Shown here piece by piece: positions 1-8,662 of a stretch of DNA of 17,142 nucleotides. Every line of letters starts with the position of its first letter. The stretch's first letter is position 1. The translations under genes and the position numbers were made by a program. A model generated the notes under the pieces. It made no database searches, was not told the DNA's origin, and saw only the letters and a list, made by a program, of their open reading frames with translations. Source of the DNA: Lachnospiraceae bacterium (GTDB taxonomy: Bacteria; Bacillota_A; Clostridia; Lachnospirales; Lachnospiraceae); NCBI GenBank assembly GCA_024699595.1, contig JAILPG010000192.1:1-17142 (forward strand), in the 5' to 3' direction.

Positions 1-283
1 CGGAAGGATCGCACAGCCCATGAAATATATCTCAAACTTCCTGTTTGCTCTCGTACTTGGCCTTATGCTCAACTTCATCTATGTATGGGTCAAGAAGGGT
101 AAGGTATCCGCCGAGGATATCGCTATCATAGCAGCTGCAGCGGGAGCAGCGATAGGCACCAATGTTGCAAAGAACCTAGTAAGCTCAAAGCGTTCACGCC
201 ACACAAGCTCATCCGGCGGCGGCGGTGGAGGCGGCGGCGGTGGAGGCGGCTTCTCCGGAGGCGGCGGCAGTCACGGCTTCTGA
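1..283 (+). CDS. C-terminal end of a TPM-domain (YgcG-like) membrane protein, partial
   Basis: The reading frame is open to the left edge of the window, so this is the last 90-odd codons of a longer gene; the in-frame ATG at 20 is probably internal. The visible part has one hydrophobic segment (about residues 5-25 from that Met), a short basic stretch, a second Ala-rich hydrophobic helix, then a Ser/Gly tail with a run of 12 Gly ending in GGFSGGGGSHGF. A Gly-rich tail ending in SHGF or similar after one or two membrane helices is typical of TPM-domain proteins of the YgcG family, which are membrane anchored; their biochemical role is poorly known. The TPM domain itself would lie outside the window, so the family call rests on the tail only. 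A strong terminator follows the stop by 8 bp. Confidence 0.7.
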   Translation, partial: GRIAQPMKYISNFLFALVLGLMLNFIYVWVKKGKVSAEDIAIIAAAAGAAIGTNVAKNLVSSKRSRHTSSSGGGGGGGGGGGGFSGGGGSHGF

Positions 284-291
284 CAGGCAGC

Positions 292-321
292 AAAAAATGG
301 ACCCCCGGGGGTCCATTTTTT
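292..321 (+). terminator. Perfect palindromic bidirectional intrinsic terminator
   Basis: A 30-bp perfect inverted repeat: A6, then TGGACCCCC paired with GGGGGTCCA, then T6. The A-tract and T-tract make it a Rho-independent terminator in both directions. It can end the TPM gene (plus strand) and any transcript leaving the EAL gene (minus strand). Confidence 0.93.
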
Positions 322-400
322 CATAACCGTATAACTATTCAGAACCGGTCTCGAAAACCCTTTGTACCGTTGTATTGTTCTCACCAAATAGAAATATTTA

Positions 401-445
401 AAAATGTATCTGACCACGCAAGCGCGGTATCTGCATTTTCAGATA
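401..445 (-). terminator. Possible weak terminator after the EAL gene
   Basis: Just past the EAL stop codon the minus strand can form TATCTG/CAGATA (428-445, 6-nt loop). It is followed by ACCGCG/CGTGGT with one G-U pair and, a few bases later, a T5 run. The T-run is separated from the second stem, so this may be only an RNA-end stabilising structure; the palindrome at 292-321 is the better terminator. Confidence 0.3.
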
Positions 446-465
446 TTTCTGCCGGTTCCGAACAG

Positions 466-2520
466 TTACATCTTCTGCTCGAATTCTTCACCGGGCATGG
501 GCTTATCATATATGAAACCCTGTATCATGTCGCAGCCCTGCTTTGCCAAAAATTCAACCTGTTCTCTGTCCTCAACACCCTCGGCAACGATCATCATCTT
601 GAGATTCTTTGCAAGCCTTATGGTCTCTGCTACCACTATCTCACCGCGGTCATCGGCATTCTCGCCCCTGAAGAAATCGGCATCAAGCTTTAATACATCA
701 AGAGGCATATCCTTCAGTGAATTAAGCGATGAATAACCCGAGCCGAAATCATCCATGGACACGGTAAAGCCGTATTCCTTAAGCTTCTTGATCGTTGAGA
801 TCAGAGCCTTCTTGTCATCAAAGAAAGCGCTTTCCGTAAGCTCTATCTCTATAAGCTTCCTCGGTGTTCCCTCGGAATCCACTATCTCCTTGATCTGGTC
901 GGCAAGATCGCTCTCCACAAAATGAGCTCTCGAAACATTTACGGAAACAGGTACGCACTCTTTGCCTTCCTTGAGCCACTTCATCTGATCCCTTGCAACA
1001 TGGGCCAACATGTAATGGTCTATCTGGGTGATAAAACCGTTCTTTTCAAATATCGGGATGAATCTTCCCGGAGGCACCAGGCCGAATTCCGGTGACTGCC
1101 ATCTTATAAGAGCCTCGGCTCCCTTAAGCTTATCCGTGGCAGGATCATATTTCGGCTGGTAGTATACAACAAACTCTTCTTTTTCCAGAGCCGATCTCTG
1201 TCTCTCCCTGACCTTGTCCTCCCAGATCTGCTCTTCCATCAGCCTGCTGTCAAAGAATGCCATTCCCGAAGAATCCTTATCTGCAAGGGAAGCTCTTGCG
1301 GCACAGGCATTGTTGTATTCGCGCTCCAGATTGAGCCTTCTCTTCCTCTCTGACCTCTCCCTTGAGTCTCTTGCGGCGTTTATGACATCCACGCCTGCCT
1401 GGAAAGTAAAGATGTGGTCGGCGTCGATCTTTTCAAGCTCATGGATGATATTATCGAGCCGAAGCTTCAGCGCATTAACATCCATAAACCTTAGGATAAG
1501 TGCAAAATCAGAAGGAGCGGGACTGTGGGCGATCAGCTCTTTTCTTCCCAGATAGAGGCTTATCGTATCATATATCCTCTTAAGCATCCTGTCGCCTTCC
1601 TCTATCGAATGGCATAAACAGTAATTCGTATATTTCACAAAGGAAAAATTAATGACAGCATAGGATTCCTTCATGGCAGCCGAGCTCTTTAAAAGATGGT
1701 CTCCTCTTACAAGGAACCACATCCAGTTGTGTCCCTTTGTGACTACATCCTCAAAGAATATCTTCATCGTCCTTCTCTGGTTCTTAAAGCCCTTTAAGAT
1801 GCTCACGAGTGCGAATATGAAGATTAAGATCGCAAGGATAGCTATCACGATACAGAAGGCTGCATAGATCAAAACGTTCCATATGCTTACTGAAAAATAA
1901 GCCTTTGAAAAAAGAGTACTGCCTTCGGCTGTATCCGCAGACATCCACAGAGGCAGGCGCACATTACTGTTAAGATTGACTTTTAATATGCCAAAATTAT
2001 TTATCTGTAGGTCCGACTTGTCCATATCGAAAGCATCGGTAAATATCTCGAGGTTCTCAAGCTCGTTTCCCGATCCTCTTTCCTGAAACCTGTGTATAAG
2101 ACCCATATAGTCGATCTTAAGATGTCCCGCGCGGCCGGTCTTTAAAAAACCGTTTTTCTGATCGACAAATACCTGGATCTCCTCATTTGACTGCGGCAGC
2201 TTAAGCATGGAAGCATCCCCGCCGCAGGTATTATCACCGCTTTGAGATATGATGTTTCCCTTATCATCCTTTAATATATAATCCCTGCCCGACTTTATGA
2301 GAAGCTCCTCATCCTCTGCGCTTTCATATATGGAGGCCATGTATTTTATGGTATCGTACTCTGCCTTCAGTCTCGACTTGATCACATAATCGGTCATAAA
2401 ATATACGAATATGCCGATAGCCGCTATGGCCGCAAGACTGATGAGCGTATATACGGTCACAAGTAACCATGAGTGGTTCTTTTTTAATTCCTTTATAGGC
2501 TTAATCTTTCTTGAAGACAT
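466..2520 (-). CDS. Membrane-bound EAL-domain cyclic-di-GMP phosphodiesterase
   Basis: Predicted to hydrolyse c-di-GMP to pGpG at the inner face of the membrane. Order: membrane helix at about residues 18-45, extracytoplasmic sensor region at about 46-205, second helix at about 212-244, a degenerate GGDEF-like region at about 270-395 with no GGDEF/GGEEF motif, a charged coiled linker at about 385-445, then an EAL domain at about 446-680. The catalytic set looks complete: E469-A-L, N528, E560-L-T-E, D590-D591-F-G-S-G-Y, K611, E647 in AEGVE and Q667 in QGF, so an active enzyme is expected. The start is supported by AAGGAGAG five bases before the ATG. It is divergent from an HD-GYP gene, so two enzymes degrading the same messenger share one promoter region. 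The sensory ligand is unknown. Confidence 0.93.
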   Translation of the reverse strand: MSSRKIKPIKELKKNHSWLLVTVYTLISLAAIAAIGIFVYFMTDYVIKSRLKAEYDTIKYMASIYESAEDEELLIKSGRDYILKDDKGNIISQSGDNTCGGDASMLKLPQSNEEIQVFVDQKNGFLKTGRAGHLKIDYMGLIHRFQERGSGNELENLEIFTDAFDMDKSDLQINNFGILKVNLNSNVRLPLWMSADTAEGSTLFSKAYFSVSIWNVLIYAAFCIVIAILAILIFIFALVSILKGFKNQRRTMKIFFEDVVTKGHNWMWFLVRGDHLLKSSAAMKESYAVINFSFVKYTNYCLCHSIEEGDRMLKRIYDTISLYLGRKELIAHSPAPSDFALILRFMDVNALKLRLDNIIHELEKIDADHIFTFQAGVDVINAARDSRERSERKRRLNLEREYNNACAARASLADKDSSGMAFFDSRLMEEQIWEDKVRERQRSALEKEEFVVYYQPKYDPATDKLKGAEALIRWQSPEFGLVPPGRFIPIFEKNGFITQIDHYMLAHVARDQMKWLKEGKECVPVSVNVSRAHFVESDLADQIKEIVDSEGTPRKLIEIELTESAFFDDKKALISTIKKLKEYGFTVSMDDFGSGYSSLNSLKDMPLDVLKLDADFFRGENADDRGEIVVAETIRLAKNLKMMIVAEGVEDREQVEFLAKQGCDMIQGFIYDKPMPGEEFEQKM

Positions 2521-2610
2521 GATAACTCTCCTTAATTATGTGGGGTTTTTCCTCATGCAGACCCGTTTTGCCTGCCCGCATCCCAAACCGCCGTCCGTTT
2601 TACTTTGTGT

Positions 2611-2616
2611 ATTATA
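2611..2616 (-). promoter_or_regulatory. Extended -10 promoter for the EAL gene
   Basis: On the minus strand TGT precedes TATAAT, giving an extended -10 (TGnTATAAT). No good -35 is seen at 17 bp, as is usual for extended -10 promoters. It lies 91 bp upstream of the EAL start codon. Confidence 0.55.
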
Positions 2617-2656
2617 ACACATATATCATTCTCCGCTATAAGGATGCGAATAAAAA

Positions 2657-2685
2657 TTGATGTTTTTACCGATTTAGTTTATACT
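2657..2685 (+). promoter_or_regulatory. Sigma-A promoter for the HD-GYP gene
   Basis: TTGATG (2657-2662), a 17-bp spacer and TATACT (2680-2685) match the vegetative consensus. The predicted start is about 55 bp ahead of the ATG at 2747. It is back to back with the EAL promoter. Confidence 0.65.
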
Positions 2686-2746
2686 TATTCTGTTATTTTA
2701 TGTTTTTTCTGTGAAGGTGAAGCATACGCTTATAAGGGGAATATTT

Positions 2747-4882
2747 ATGAAGATTAAAGAAAATCACATTAAAAGGATAAAGATAATTCTTCTGATCATA
2801 GCGGGAATACTGATAAACATGCTTGGTGACTTTATCACCGACAGATTCGGTATCCCGTTTTATTTTGACACGATAGGAACCATACTGGTAGCTGCACTGA
2901 GCGGATACGTTCCCGGTGCTTTCGTAGCACTCTCCACCAACCTCATCGCTGCCTTATCCGATTCGACCAATGCCTATTTCGGCATACTGAATGTCCTTAT
3001 ATCACTCTACACCTCCTATTTCTTCTTCAGCTTCTATCTAAAAGATTCATTCCCGAAGAAATTCAAGGACATATTCGGGTATATCATTGTGCTGTCGTTC
3101 ATAGGAGGCTTTTACGGAAGCTTTATAAGCTGGACTGTATTCGGGCCTGCTGACAGCGGTCTTGCATACACGATCAGCAATTTCTTCAATACAAAGATGA
3201 ATACAGGCGTATTCCTTGGTGATTCCCTGGCTGCCTTTATAATAGACCTCATCGACAAGACGATAAGCGTTACGATAGCACTGCTACTGCTCAGACTTTT
3301 CCCCAGGGAAAAAGCCATGGACTATAATTTCGTTACCTGGAAGCAGACTCCGCTTGATACCCGTGAGCTCGATAAATTCAACAAGCTCACTATGCGGACC
3401 TCCTTAAGGACCAAGGTATCGCTCTTAATATCTTTTGCCTGCATTTCCATAGTAGTCATCATATCCGCCATTTCACTTAAGCTCTTCAGGGATTATGCCC
3501 TCAACCAGCATATAGGCGTGGCAACCGAGCTTGCAAAGACCGCATCCGAGCAGATAGACGGCTCAAAGGTTGATGAGTATATTGAAAAAGGAGAAGCCGT
3601 TCCGGGATATGAAGAGACAGAAAAAAAACTCTACAGGATAAAATCGATATCCAACGATATCGAGTATCTCTATGCCTATAAGATCGCGGAGGACGGCTGT
3701 CATGTCGTATTTGATCTCGATACCGAGGGGCTTGAAGGCGAGGAGCCCGGTACAGTCATAAAATTTGACGAAGGCTTTATGGATATGCTTCCCGCTCTTC
3801 TTGCAGGGGAAGAAATAGAGCCGATAATCACAAATGACAAATACGGCTGGCTCTTAACGGTTTATGAACCGGTCTACGACGGGGACAGATGCGTCTGCTA
3901 CGTAGGCGTTGATGTGGCCATGTCAGACTTAAACATCTACAACAGGGATTTCATGTTAAAGCTCACCTCTTTAGGTCTTGGCTTCTTCATACTGATCCTT
4001 TCATTCAGTCTCTGGCTTGCAAAGTTTCATATCATATTCCCGGTTAATACGATGGCACAGGCCGCCGGCGGATTTGCATATCACAGTGAGGAACAGAGAG
4101 GCCAGAACGTCGAGGAACTGAGATCCCTTCACATACATACGGGTGACGAGGTCGAAAACCTATATCAGGCAGTCCTTAAGACTACCGAGACGAGCATGCA
4201 GTATTACGAAGACATGCAGAAACATTCAGAAGCTCTCTCAAAGCTTCAGACCGGTCTGTTGATAGTACTTGCAGACATAGTGGAAAACAGGGATGAATCA
4301 ACCGGCAACCATGTAAAGAAGACAGCTGCCTATGTGGAGATCATACTAAAGGCTCTTCGCAAAAAGGGATATTACGCAGACCAGATCACAGACGATTACA
4401 TAGCAGATGCCGTTCGCTCGGCTCCGCTTCATGATATCGGAAAGATCTCGATTCCTGATGCGATACTTAATAAACCGGGTAAGCTCTGCGATGAAGAGTT
4501 TGAGATCATGAAGACCCATACGACCGCGGGCGAGGATATCATAGAAAAAGCAAAACAGACTCTTGATAATGCCGATTATTTCGGAGAGGCCAAAAACCTC
4601 GCATTGTACCATCATGAAAAATGGGACGGCCGAGGCTATCCCAAAGGACTCTCCGGAGAGGACATACCGCTCTCTGCCCGTGTCATGGCCGTTGCCGATG
4701 TGTTTGACGCTCTCGTATCCAAGCGTATCTACAAACCCGCAATGCCGTTTGAGAAGGCAATGGGCATTATAGAAAAAGATGCCGGCACACACTTTGATCC
4801 CAAGGTTGCAGAGGTATTCATCGAGTCGTCCGATGAGGTACGGGATGTATGCAACAAATTCGACGAGGAGTTCAATGCATGA
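2747..4882 (+). CDS. Membrane HD-GYP-domain cyclic-di-GMP phosphodiesterase
   Basis: Predicted c-di-GMP phosphodiesterase of the metal-dependent HD-GYP class, 711 aa. The ATG at 2747 is chosen over an in-frame GTG at 2711 because AAGGGG sits 7 bases before it. The N-terminal third is a multi-helix membrane domain (about residues 8-190) resembling the substrate-binding S-components of ECF transporters. Then come a helix (about 230), an extracytoplasmic Cache-like domain (about 250-395), a helix (about 405-425), a linker, and HD-GYP at about 505-700. Visible motifs are LHDIGK (H562, D563), HHEKWDGRGYPKGL with G630-Y631-P632, and VADVFDAL; the metal ligands appear intact. An ECF-like sensory domain combined with Cache and HD-GYP suggests sensing of a small nutrient or vitamin-like ligand, but this is inference. 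Its 3' end overlaps the convergent kinase remnant by 11 bp. Confidence 0.92.
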   Translation: MKIKENHIKRIKIILLIIAGILINMLGDFITDRFGIPFYFDTIGTILVAALSGYVPGAFVALSTNLIAALSDSTNAYFGILNVLISLYTSYFFFSFYLKDSFPKKFKDIFGYIIVLSFIGGFYGSFISWTVFGPADSGLAYTISNFFNTKMNTGVFLGDSLAAFIIDLIDKTISVTIALLLLRLFPREKAMDYNFVTWKQTPLDTRELDKFNKLTMRTSLRTKVSLLISFACISIVVIISAISLKLFRDYALNQHIGVATELAKTASEQIDGSKVDEYIEKGEAVPGYEETEKKLYRIKSISNDIEYLYAYKIAEDGCHVVFDLDTEGLEGEEPGTVIKFDEGFMDMLPALLAGEEIEPIITNDKYGWLLTVYEPVYDGDRCVCYVGVDVAMSDLNIYNRDFMLKLTSLGLGFFILILSFSLWLAKFHIIFPVNTMAQAAGGFAYHSEEQRGQNVEELRSLHIHTGDEVENLYQAVLKTTETSMQYYEDMQKHSEALSKLQTGLLIVLADIVENRDESTGNHVKKTAAYVEIILKALRKKGYYADQITDDYIADAVRSAPLHDIGKISIPDAILNKPGKLCDEEFEIMKTHTTAGEDIIEKAKQTLDNADYFGEAKNLALYHHEKWDGRGYPKGLSGEDIPLSARVMAVADVFDALVSKRIYKPAMPFEKAMGIIEKDAGTHFDPKVAEVFIESSDEVRDVCNKFDEEFNA

Positions 4883-5290
4883 TCTCCTCAAGCCTCTTTA
4901 AGACCTTTTCATACGATTCATAATAATAACTGAAATTGTCTCTTATATAATCTGCATTCTCCGCCTTTGCGGCCTTCTCCATCTCAAGGCTCAAGGCGGA
5001 GAAATTCATTGCACCGATACTCTTTGAGGAGGATTTGACGGCGTGTGCGACTATCGCATAGCTGCTCCAGGCCTCCGACACTCTTCCCGATACATTAAAG
5101 GACACGCTGCCTTCCTTGGTATACTTGACAGCGTTGCTCACAATATTTGTGATTATCTGTCTGACCCTTAATTTATCTCCCGATACATAGCCCGGAAGAT
5201 CACCGTTAATGTTAGATATGAACATGAGCCCCTTGCCTGATGCCTGCAGGGCAAATGTCTCATTGATATCATCCGTTAATCCCTTTCAGA
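4872..5290 (-). pseudogene. Remnant of a hybrid histidine kinase: ATPase N-box joined to an Hpt domain
   Basis: The only in-frame ATG (at 5225) gives 117 aa, but kinase-like sequence continues upstream in the same frame to about 5290, inside the 3' end of the permease gene, with no start codon. The first part matches the start of a HATPase domain: LPGYVSGDKLRVRQIITNIV, then SNAVKYTKEGSV (N-box). It then jumps straight to a C-terminal Hpt domain with the phosphoacceptor-type motif AHAVKSSSKSIGA. The rest of the ATPase, any receiver domains and all N-terminal sensory and dimerisation domains are missing, yet the frame is open. The best explanation is a hybrid sensor kinase truncated at its 5' end and internally deleted. 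A short expressed Hpt-like protein cannot be excluded, because the frame is intact and would be cotranscribed with the transporter. Confidence 0.75.
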
Positions 5291-6238
5291 TTTTTTCCGC
5301 CTGTTAACTATGGCATTTGATATAAGAAGCAGTACGCACCCGACAAAGCTCTGTAAAAATGATGCCGCCGCCGAGTAGCTGAAATTGGCCTGCTGCATCA
5401 GAGCCTTGTACACATACACATCCAGTGTCTGCGTGATCGGCTGCAGCGAATTCGAATCCATGGGCACCTGGTAAAATAGCCCGAAATCCGAGGAAAAAAT
5501 GCTGCCGATATTTAATATGAAAATTGTTGTTATGGTCGTCTTAAGCATAGGCAGAGTAATAAATCTGACCCTGTCCAAAAAGCTTGCCCCGTCAAGTGTT
5601 GCGCTCTCATAAAGGCTCCTGTCGATGGCCGTTATGGCGCACAGATATATGATCATCGAATACCCCGTCGCTTTCCAGAGCCCCGTTGCAATGAGGATCC
5701 CCCTCCAGTATTTTGGCGACTGGTACCATTGTATCCCTTCCTGTCCGAAGAATCTTAAGATGTGGTTTATCTGTCCCTCATTGGTTGCAAGGAAACCATA
5801 GAGACAGTATCCTACGATGACCCATGAGAGAAAATACGGCAGTAACATCACCATCTGCACAAGCCCCGAAAAGCCCTTACTGTGAACCTCGGTCAGAAAG
5901 ATCGCAAGAAATACCGGAAGCACTATCCCCGCCACCAAAAAGATCACATTGTAAAACAGCGTATTGAACATGATCCTTGGCATATCCGAGGATCTGAGTA
6001 AGAACTTAAAATTGTTAAGTCCGACCCAGGGGCTGTTTACAAATAGGTTTTTAAACATTGGCTCTCCTGGCTTTGGCGTAAACTGCTTGAACGCAAAAGC
6101 CACCCCGAACATGGGGATATAGCAGAACAGGATAAACCAGAGCATGGCAGGAAGCGCAAGCAGAGTCATCTCCCATGTGTCCTTTTTAAATCCCATATGC
6201 TGTTTGCCCGCACTGCTCTTTGTCATCATTTCACCCAT
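5276..6238 (-). CDS. ABC transporter permease, LplB family (carbohydrate uptake type 1)
   Basis: An inner-membrane permease of the MalF/LplB class, 320 aa, with about six helices. The EAA loop that contacts the ATPase is visible as ESATLDGASFLDRVRFITLP near residues 210-230. The N-terminus is polar (residues 1-25) before the first helix, followed by AFKQFTPKPG-type text typical of LplB-like permeases. The gene overlaps the end of the solute-binding protein gene by 13 bp. An alternative ATG at 6229 would give a 4-bp ATGA overlap, so translation is probably coupled. No ATPase gene is present nearby; such systems commonly borrow a shared MsmX/UgpC-type ATPase. The substrate is probably an oligosaccharide but cannot be told from sequence. 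Confidence 0.9.
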   Translation of the reverse strand: MGEMMTKSSAGKQHMGFKKDTWEMTLLALPAMLWFILFCYIPMFGVAFAFKQFTPKPGEPMFKNLFVNSPWVGLNNFKFLLRSSDMPRIMFNTLFYNVIFLVAGIVLPVFLAIFLTEVHSKGFSGLVQMVMLLPYFLSWVIVGYCLYGFLATNEGQINHILRFFGQEGIQWYQSPKYWRGILIATGLWKATGYSMIIYLCAITAIDRSLYESATLDGASFLDRVRFITLPMLKTTITTIFILNIGSIFSSDFGLFYQVPMDSNSLQPITQTLDVYVYKALMQQANFSYSAAASFLQSFVGCVLLLISNAIVNRRKKSERD

Positions 6239-7740
6239 TCATCCAGTTTGCTGTTTATATCCTCTAAGAGCTCATCTATCCCGGCGGCCTTCATCCTCCT
6301 TGTGATCTCAGGCATCACTTCATCCGGGTCGCTGGTTCCCGTACACAGTTCGGTCGAATAATCATTATAGATCGCGGTTAACGCGGTAATGATATCCTCT
6401 TTCGGAGTCGGATCATAGGCAAAGCCCTGGGTCCTGCTGCAGATACCGTACGTTTTATATCCCTCAAAGACCTTCTCCCACTGATCGGGATCCGCAAGAA
6501 ATGTCCGGCTTGCCGACTCGACGGATGCGTTTACGACCGAGCCCGTCTGATACAGCTTTGTATTGTACCTGTCCACTCCGGCCTTCAGTCTGTATACCGT
6601 ACCGTTTTCAAGATATTCAAAATGCTTTCCCTCTATTCCGTAACCGAGGATATCCCTGAAATGCCTGTCCGTACTTAAGAGCTCAAGGTACTTAAGACAG
6701 GCCGTAACATGCTCATCATCACAGGCAGCGCAGATCGAAAAGATCGCCCCCTGTTCACTTGTACGCGATATATACGGGCCGTCATAGACCGAGGTCTTTA
6801 CGTTAAAGCCCCAGTCATCAGGGTTGGAATATCCCTGATATCCTCTCCAGGCGACACCTATGCGCACCGGGATCGATTTATCCGAGACGGTGGAATCGAT
6901 CGTTGCGGCATCGGGATGGATATACCCTGCTTTGTACCATTTATGCAGCAGACGATATCTGTTCATAAGCTCTTCACACTCCCAGAAGGGGATCGCCACC
7001 GGTTTTTCCGTATCCTGGTCATAGGGAATGACCACAATACCTCCTACTATCCTCTCAAGGAAGTTAAGATATCCCGGTAGTCCGCCCTTATCCATTGCAA
7101 GCGGATAGCTCTGGGGATGATCCTCCTTGTAGGCAGCAAGAAACGGTTCGATGTTCTCAAATGTCATCTGCTCCGGGATCTCCATGCCCTTTTCCGTTTC
7201 GAAATAGTCTGCATTTAAGCGAAACAGATTTTCCGTACCCATATCCTTAAGAGTGGGCACCCCGTATATACGCCCGTCTATCTTTACACAGTCCCAGTAT
7301 TCTCCGATCAGGTCATACAGAGCAGGCGTCTCCTCTTTTACCGTCTCCGTTATGTCATGATACAGCCCCGCCGAAGCGTTTTTGTCAAACTTGTTGAGCC
7401 ATGAGCTGGTAAACACCATGTCATAGTATTCACCCGAGGCCATCATCAGATTGATCTTTTCCGTCGGCTGGAATTCAAGATCCACGGTCACGCCGATCTT
7501 CTCCTTTGAGACCTCGTTTGCGGCAGCGATCACTTCCTTGGCATCAAGAGGCACATTTCCGTTATCGTAGGTGACCACGCGAAGCTTTATAACACCATCC
7601 TCTGCGCCCTGTCCGCCGGTATTTACGCCGCATCCCGGAAGGCACAGTCCAAAAAGGCATAAAAAAGCCGCCGCAAGAAGTACAGACGATATCCTGTTTT
7701 TTCCGTTTTTCCTGTTTATCCTCTTAATCCTTAGCTTCAT
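6226..7740 (-). CDS. Lipoprotein solute-binding protein, LplA/YtcQ-like (ABC transporter)
   Basis: 504 aa. A basic N-terminus, a hydrophobic stretch and a lipobox-like LPGC at about residues 33-36 indicate export and lipid anchoring to the outer face of the membrane. The mature part begins with a typical extracellular sugar-binding fold (LRVVTYDNG, later ASGEYYDMVFTSSWLNKF and GRIYGVPTLKD). The length and C-terminal region fit the LplA/YtcQ group, which often carries a DUF3502-type C-terminus. It would capture the substrate for the two flanking permeases. The start codon lies 4 bp after the stop of the upstream permease, with GGGGTGA as ribosome binding site inside that gene's end. The ligand is unknown. 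Confidence 0.9.
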   Translation of the reverse strand: MKLRIKRINRKNGKNRISSVLLAAAFLCLFGLCLPGCGVNTGGQGAEDGVIKLRVVTYDNGNVPLDAKEVIAAANEVSKEKIGVTVDLEFQPTEKINLMMASGEYYDMVFTSSWLNKFDKNASAGLYHDITETVKEETPALYDLIGEYWDCVKIDGRIYGVPTLKDMGTENLFRLNADYFETEKGMEIPEQMTFENIEPFLAAYKEDHPQSYPLAMDKGGLPGYLNFLERIVGGIVVIPYDQDTEKPVAIPFWECEELMNRYRLLHKWYKAGYIHPDAATIDSTVSDKSIPVRIGVAWRGYQGYSNPDDWGFNVKTSVYDGPYISRTSEQGAIFSICAACDDEHVTACLKYLELLSTDRHFRDILGYGIEGKHFEYLENGTVYRLKAGVDRYNTKLYQTGSVVNASVESASRTFLADPDQWEKVFEGYKTYGICSRTQGFAYDPTPKEDIITALTAIYNDYSTELCTGTSDPDEVMPEITRRMKAAGIDELLEDINSKLDEWVK

Positions 7741-7744
7741 ACTC

Positions 7745-8656
7745 TCACCCCTTTACTGCACCCACTGCCATACCGGTCTTTAAGAACTTCTGGAAAAACG
7801 GGAACAGTATCATCACCGGCAGTATGACCACCACTACCATTGCCATACGGATAGTGACCGCAGGCGGCGTATATGTCTGCATGCCCGACATGTACTGGGC
7901 ATCTCTCGTTATCGTATCTATGCTTCTCTCCATGTTGACGAGCACATACTGAAGCGGATACAGCTCTGTATGATTGCTGTCAAGATACAGAAGCGAAGGA
8001 TACCAGCTGTTCCAGTACATGAACATCAAAAAGACGGCGACCGTCATGATCACGGGCTTGGCCACGGGAATGACGATGCGTGTCAGTATCTGGAAATGCC
8101 TGCATCCGTCAAGCTTTGCCGCTTCAATGAGCGAATCCGGCAGGCTGTCGGAAAAGTAGTTTCTCATTATGAGGATATACCAGGTCGAACAGAGTCCCGG
8201 CATGATGAGCGCTAAATATGTATTCTTAAGATGCAGTATCTGGGTATTTACCATGTAGCTCGAAACAAGCCCGCCCGAAAAGAGCATCGGGATCATGATA
8301 AAGACAAGAAGCGCTGTCCTGAAACGGTATTCCTTACGGGAAAGCACATAGGCTACAGGACTCATGAGCACAAGTCCAAACGCAGTCCCCAAAACGGTTA
8401 TCAGGACCGAATTTAAAAAGGCCCTTGCAAGATACGGGCCGGATGCCGCAAGGTATCTGTATGCTTCCACGGAAAGTGCCCGCGGGAAAAAGCTGTAGCC
8501 TGCACTTACCACGCTGCTCTGCGAAGATATGGATACTATCATTACCAAAAGCACCGGAAGGAAACACAAAAGCGACAGAAGCGCAAACAGAAATGTCACG
8601 ATCCTGTTGACCCTTACCGAATATGCGCTGTCTTCCGGCCTTATATAATCATCCAT
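7745..8656 (-). CDS. ABC transporter permease, LplC/YtcP family (carbohydrate uptake type 1)
   Basis: An inner-membrane permease of the MalG/LplC class, 303 aa, with about six hydrophobic helices starting at about residue 13. The conserved EAA loop is visible as EAAKLDGCRHFQILTRIVIP in the second half. It would pair with the LplB-like permease two genes downstream to form the membrane channel. The start codon lies 6 bp after the reverse transcriptase stop, with GAGAGGAA inside the RT 3' end as the likely ribosome binding site, so expression seems tied to the RT gene. The order RT, LplC-like, binding protein, LplB-like is unusual because nothing in sugar uptake calls for an RT. Confidence 0.9.
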   Translation of the reverse strand: MDDYIRPEDSAYSVRVNRIVTFLFALLSLLCFLPVLLVMIVSISSQSSVVSAGYSFFPRALSVEAYRYLAASGPYLARAFLNSVLITVLGTAFGLVLMSPVAYVLSRKEYRFRTALLVFIMIPMLFSGGLVSSYMVNTQILHLKNTYLALIMPGLCSTWYILIMRNYFSDSLPDSLIEAAKLDGCRHFQILTRIVIPVAKPVIMTVAVFLMFMYWNSWYPSLLYLDSNHTELYPLQYVLVNMERSIDTITRDAQYMSGMQTYTPPAVTIRMAMVVVVILPVMILFPFFQKFLKTGMAVGAVKG

Positions 8657-8662
8657 GCTTAA

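Noticed and set aside
220..275. GC-rich GGC repeat as a fragile or regulatory element
   Set aside because: It encodes the poly-Gly tail expected for TPM-domain proteins.
4346..4891. 181-aa open frame antisense to the HD-GYP gene
   Set aside because: It is the shadow of a well-supported gene with intact catalytic motifs, and its translation has no recognisable features.
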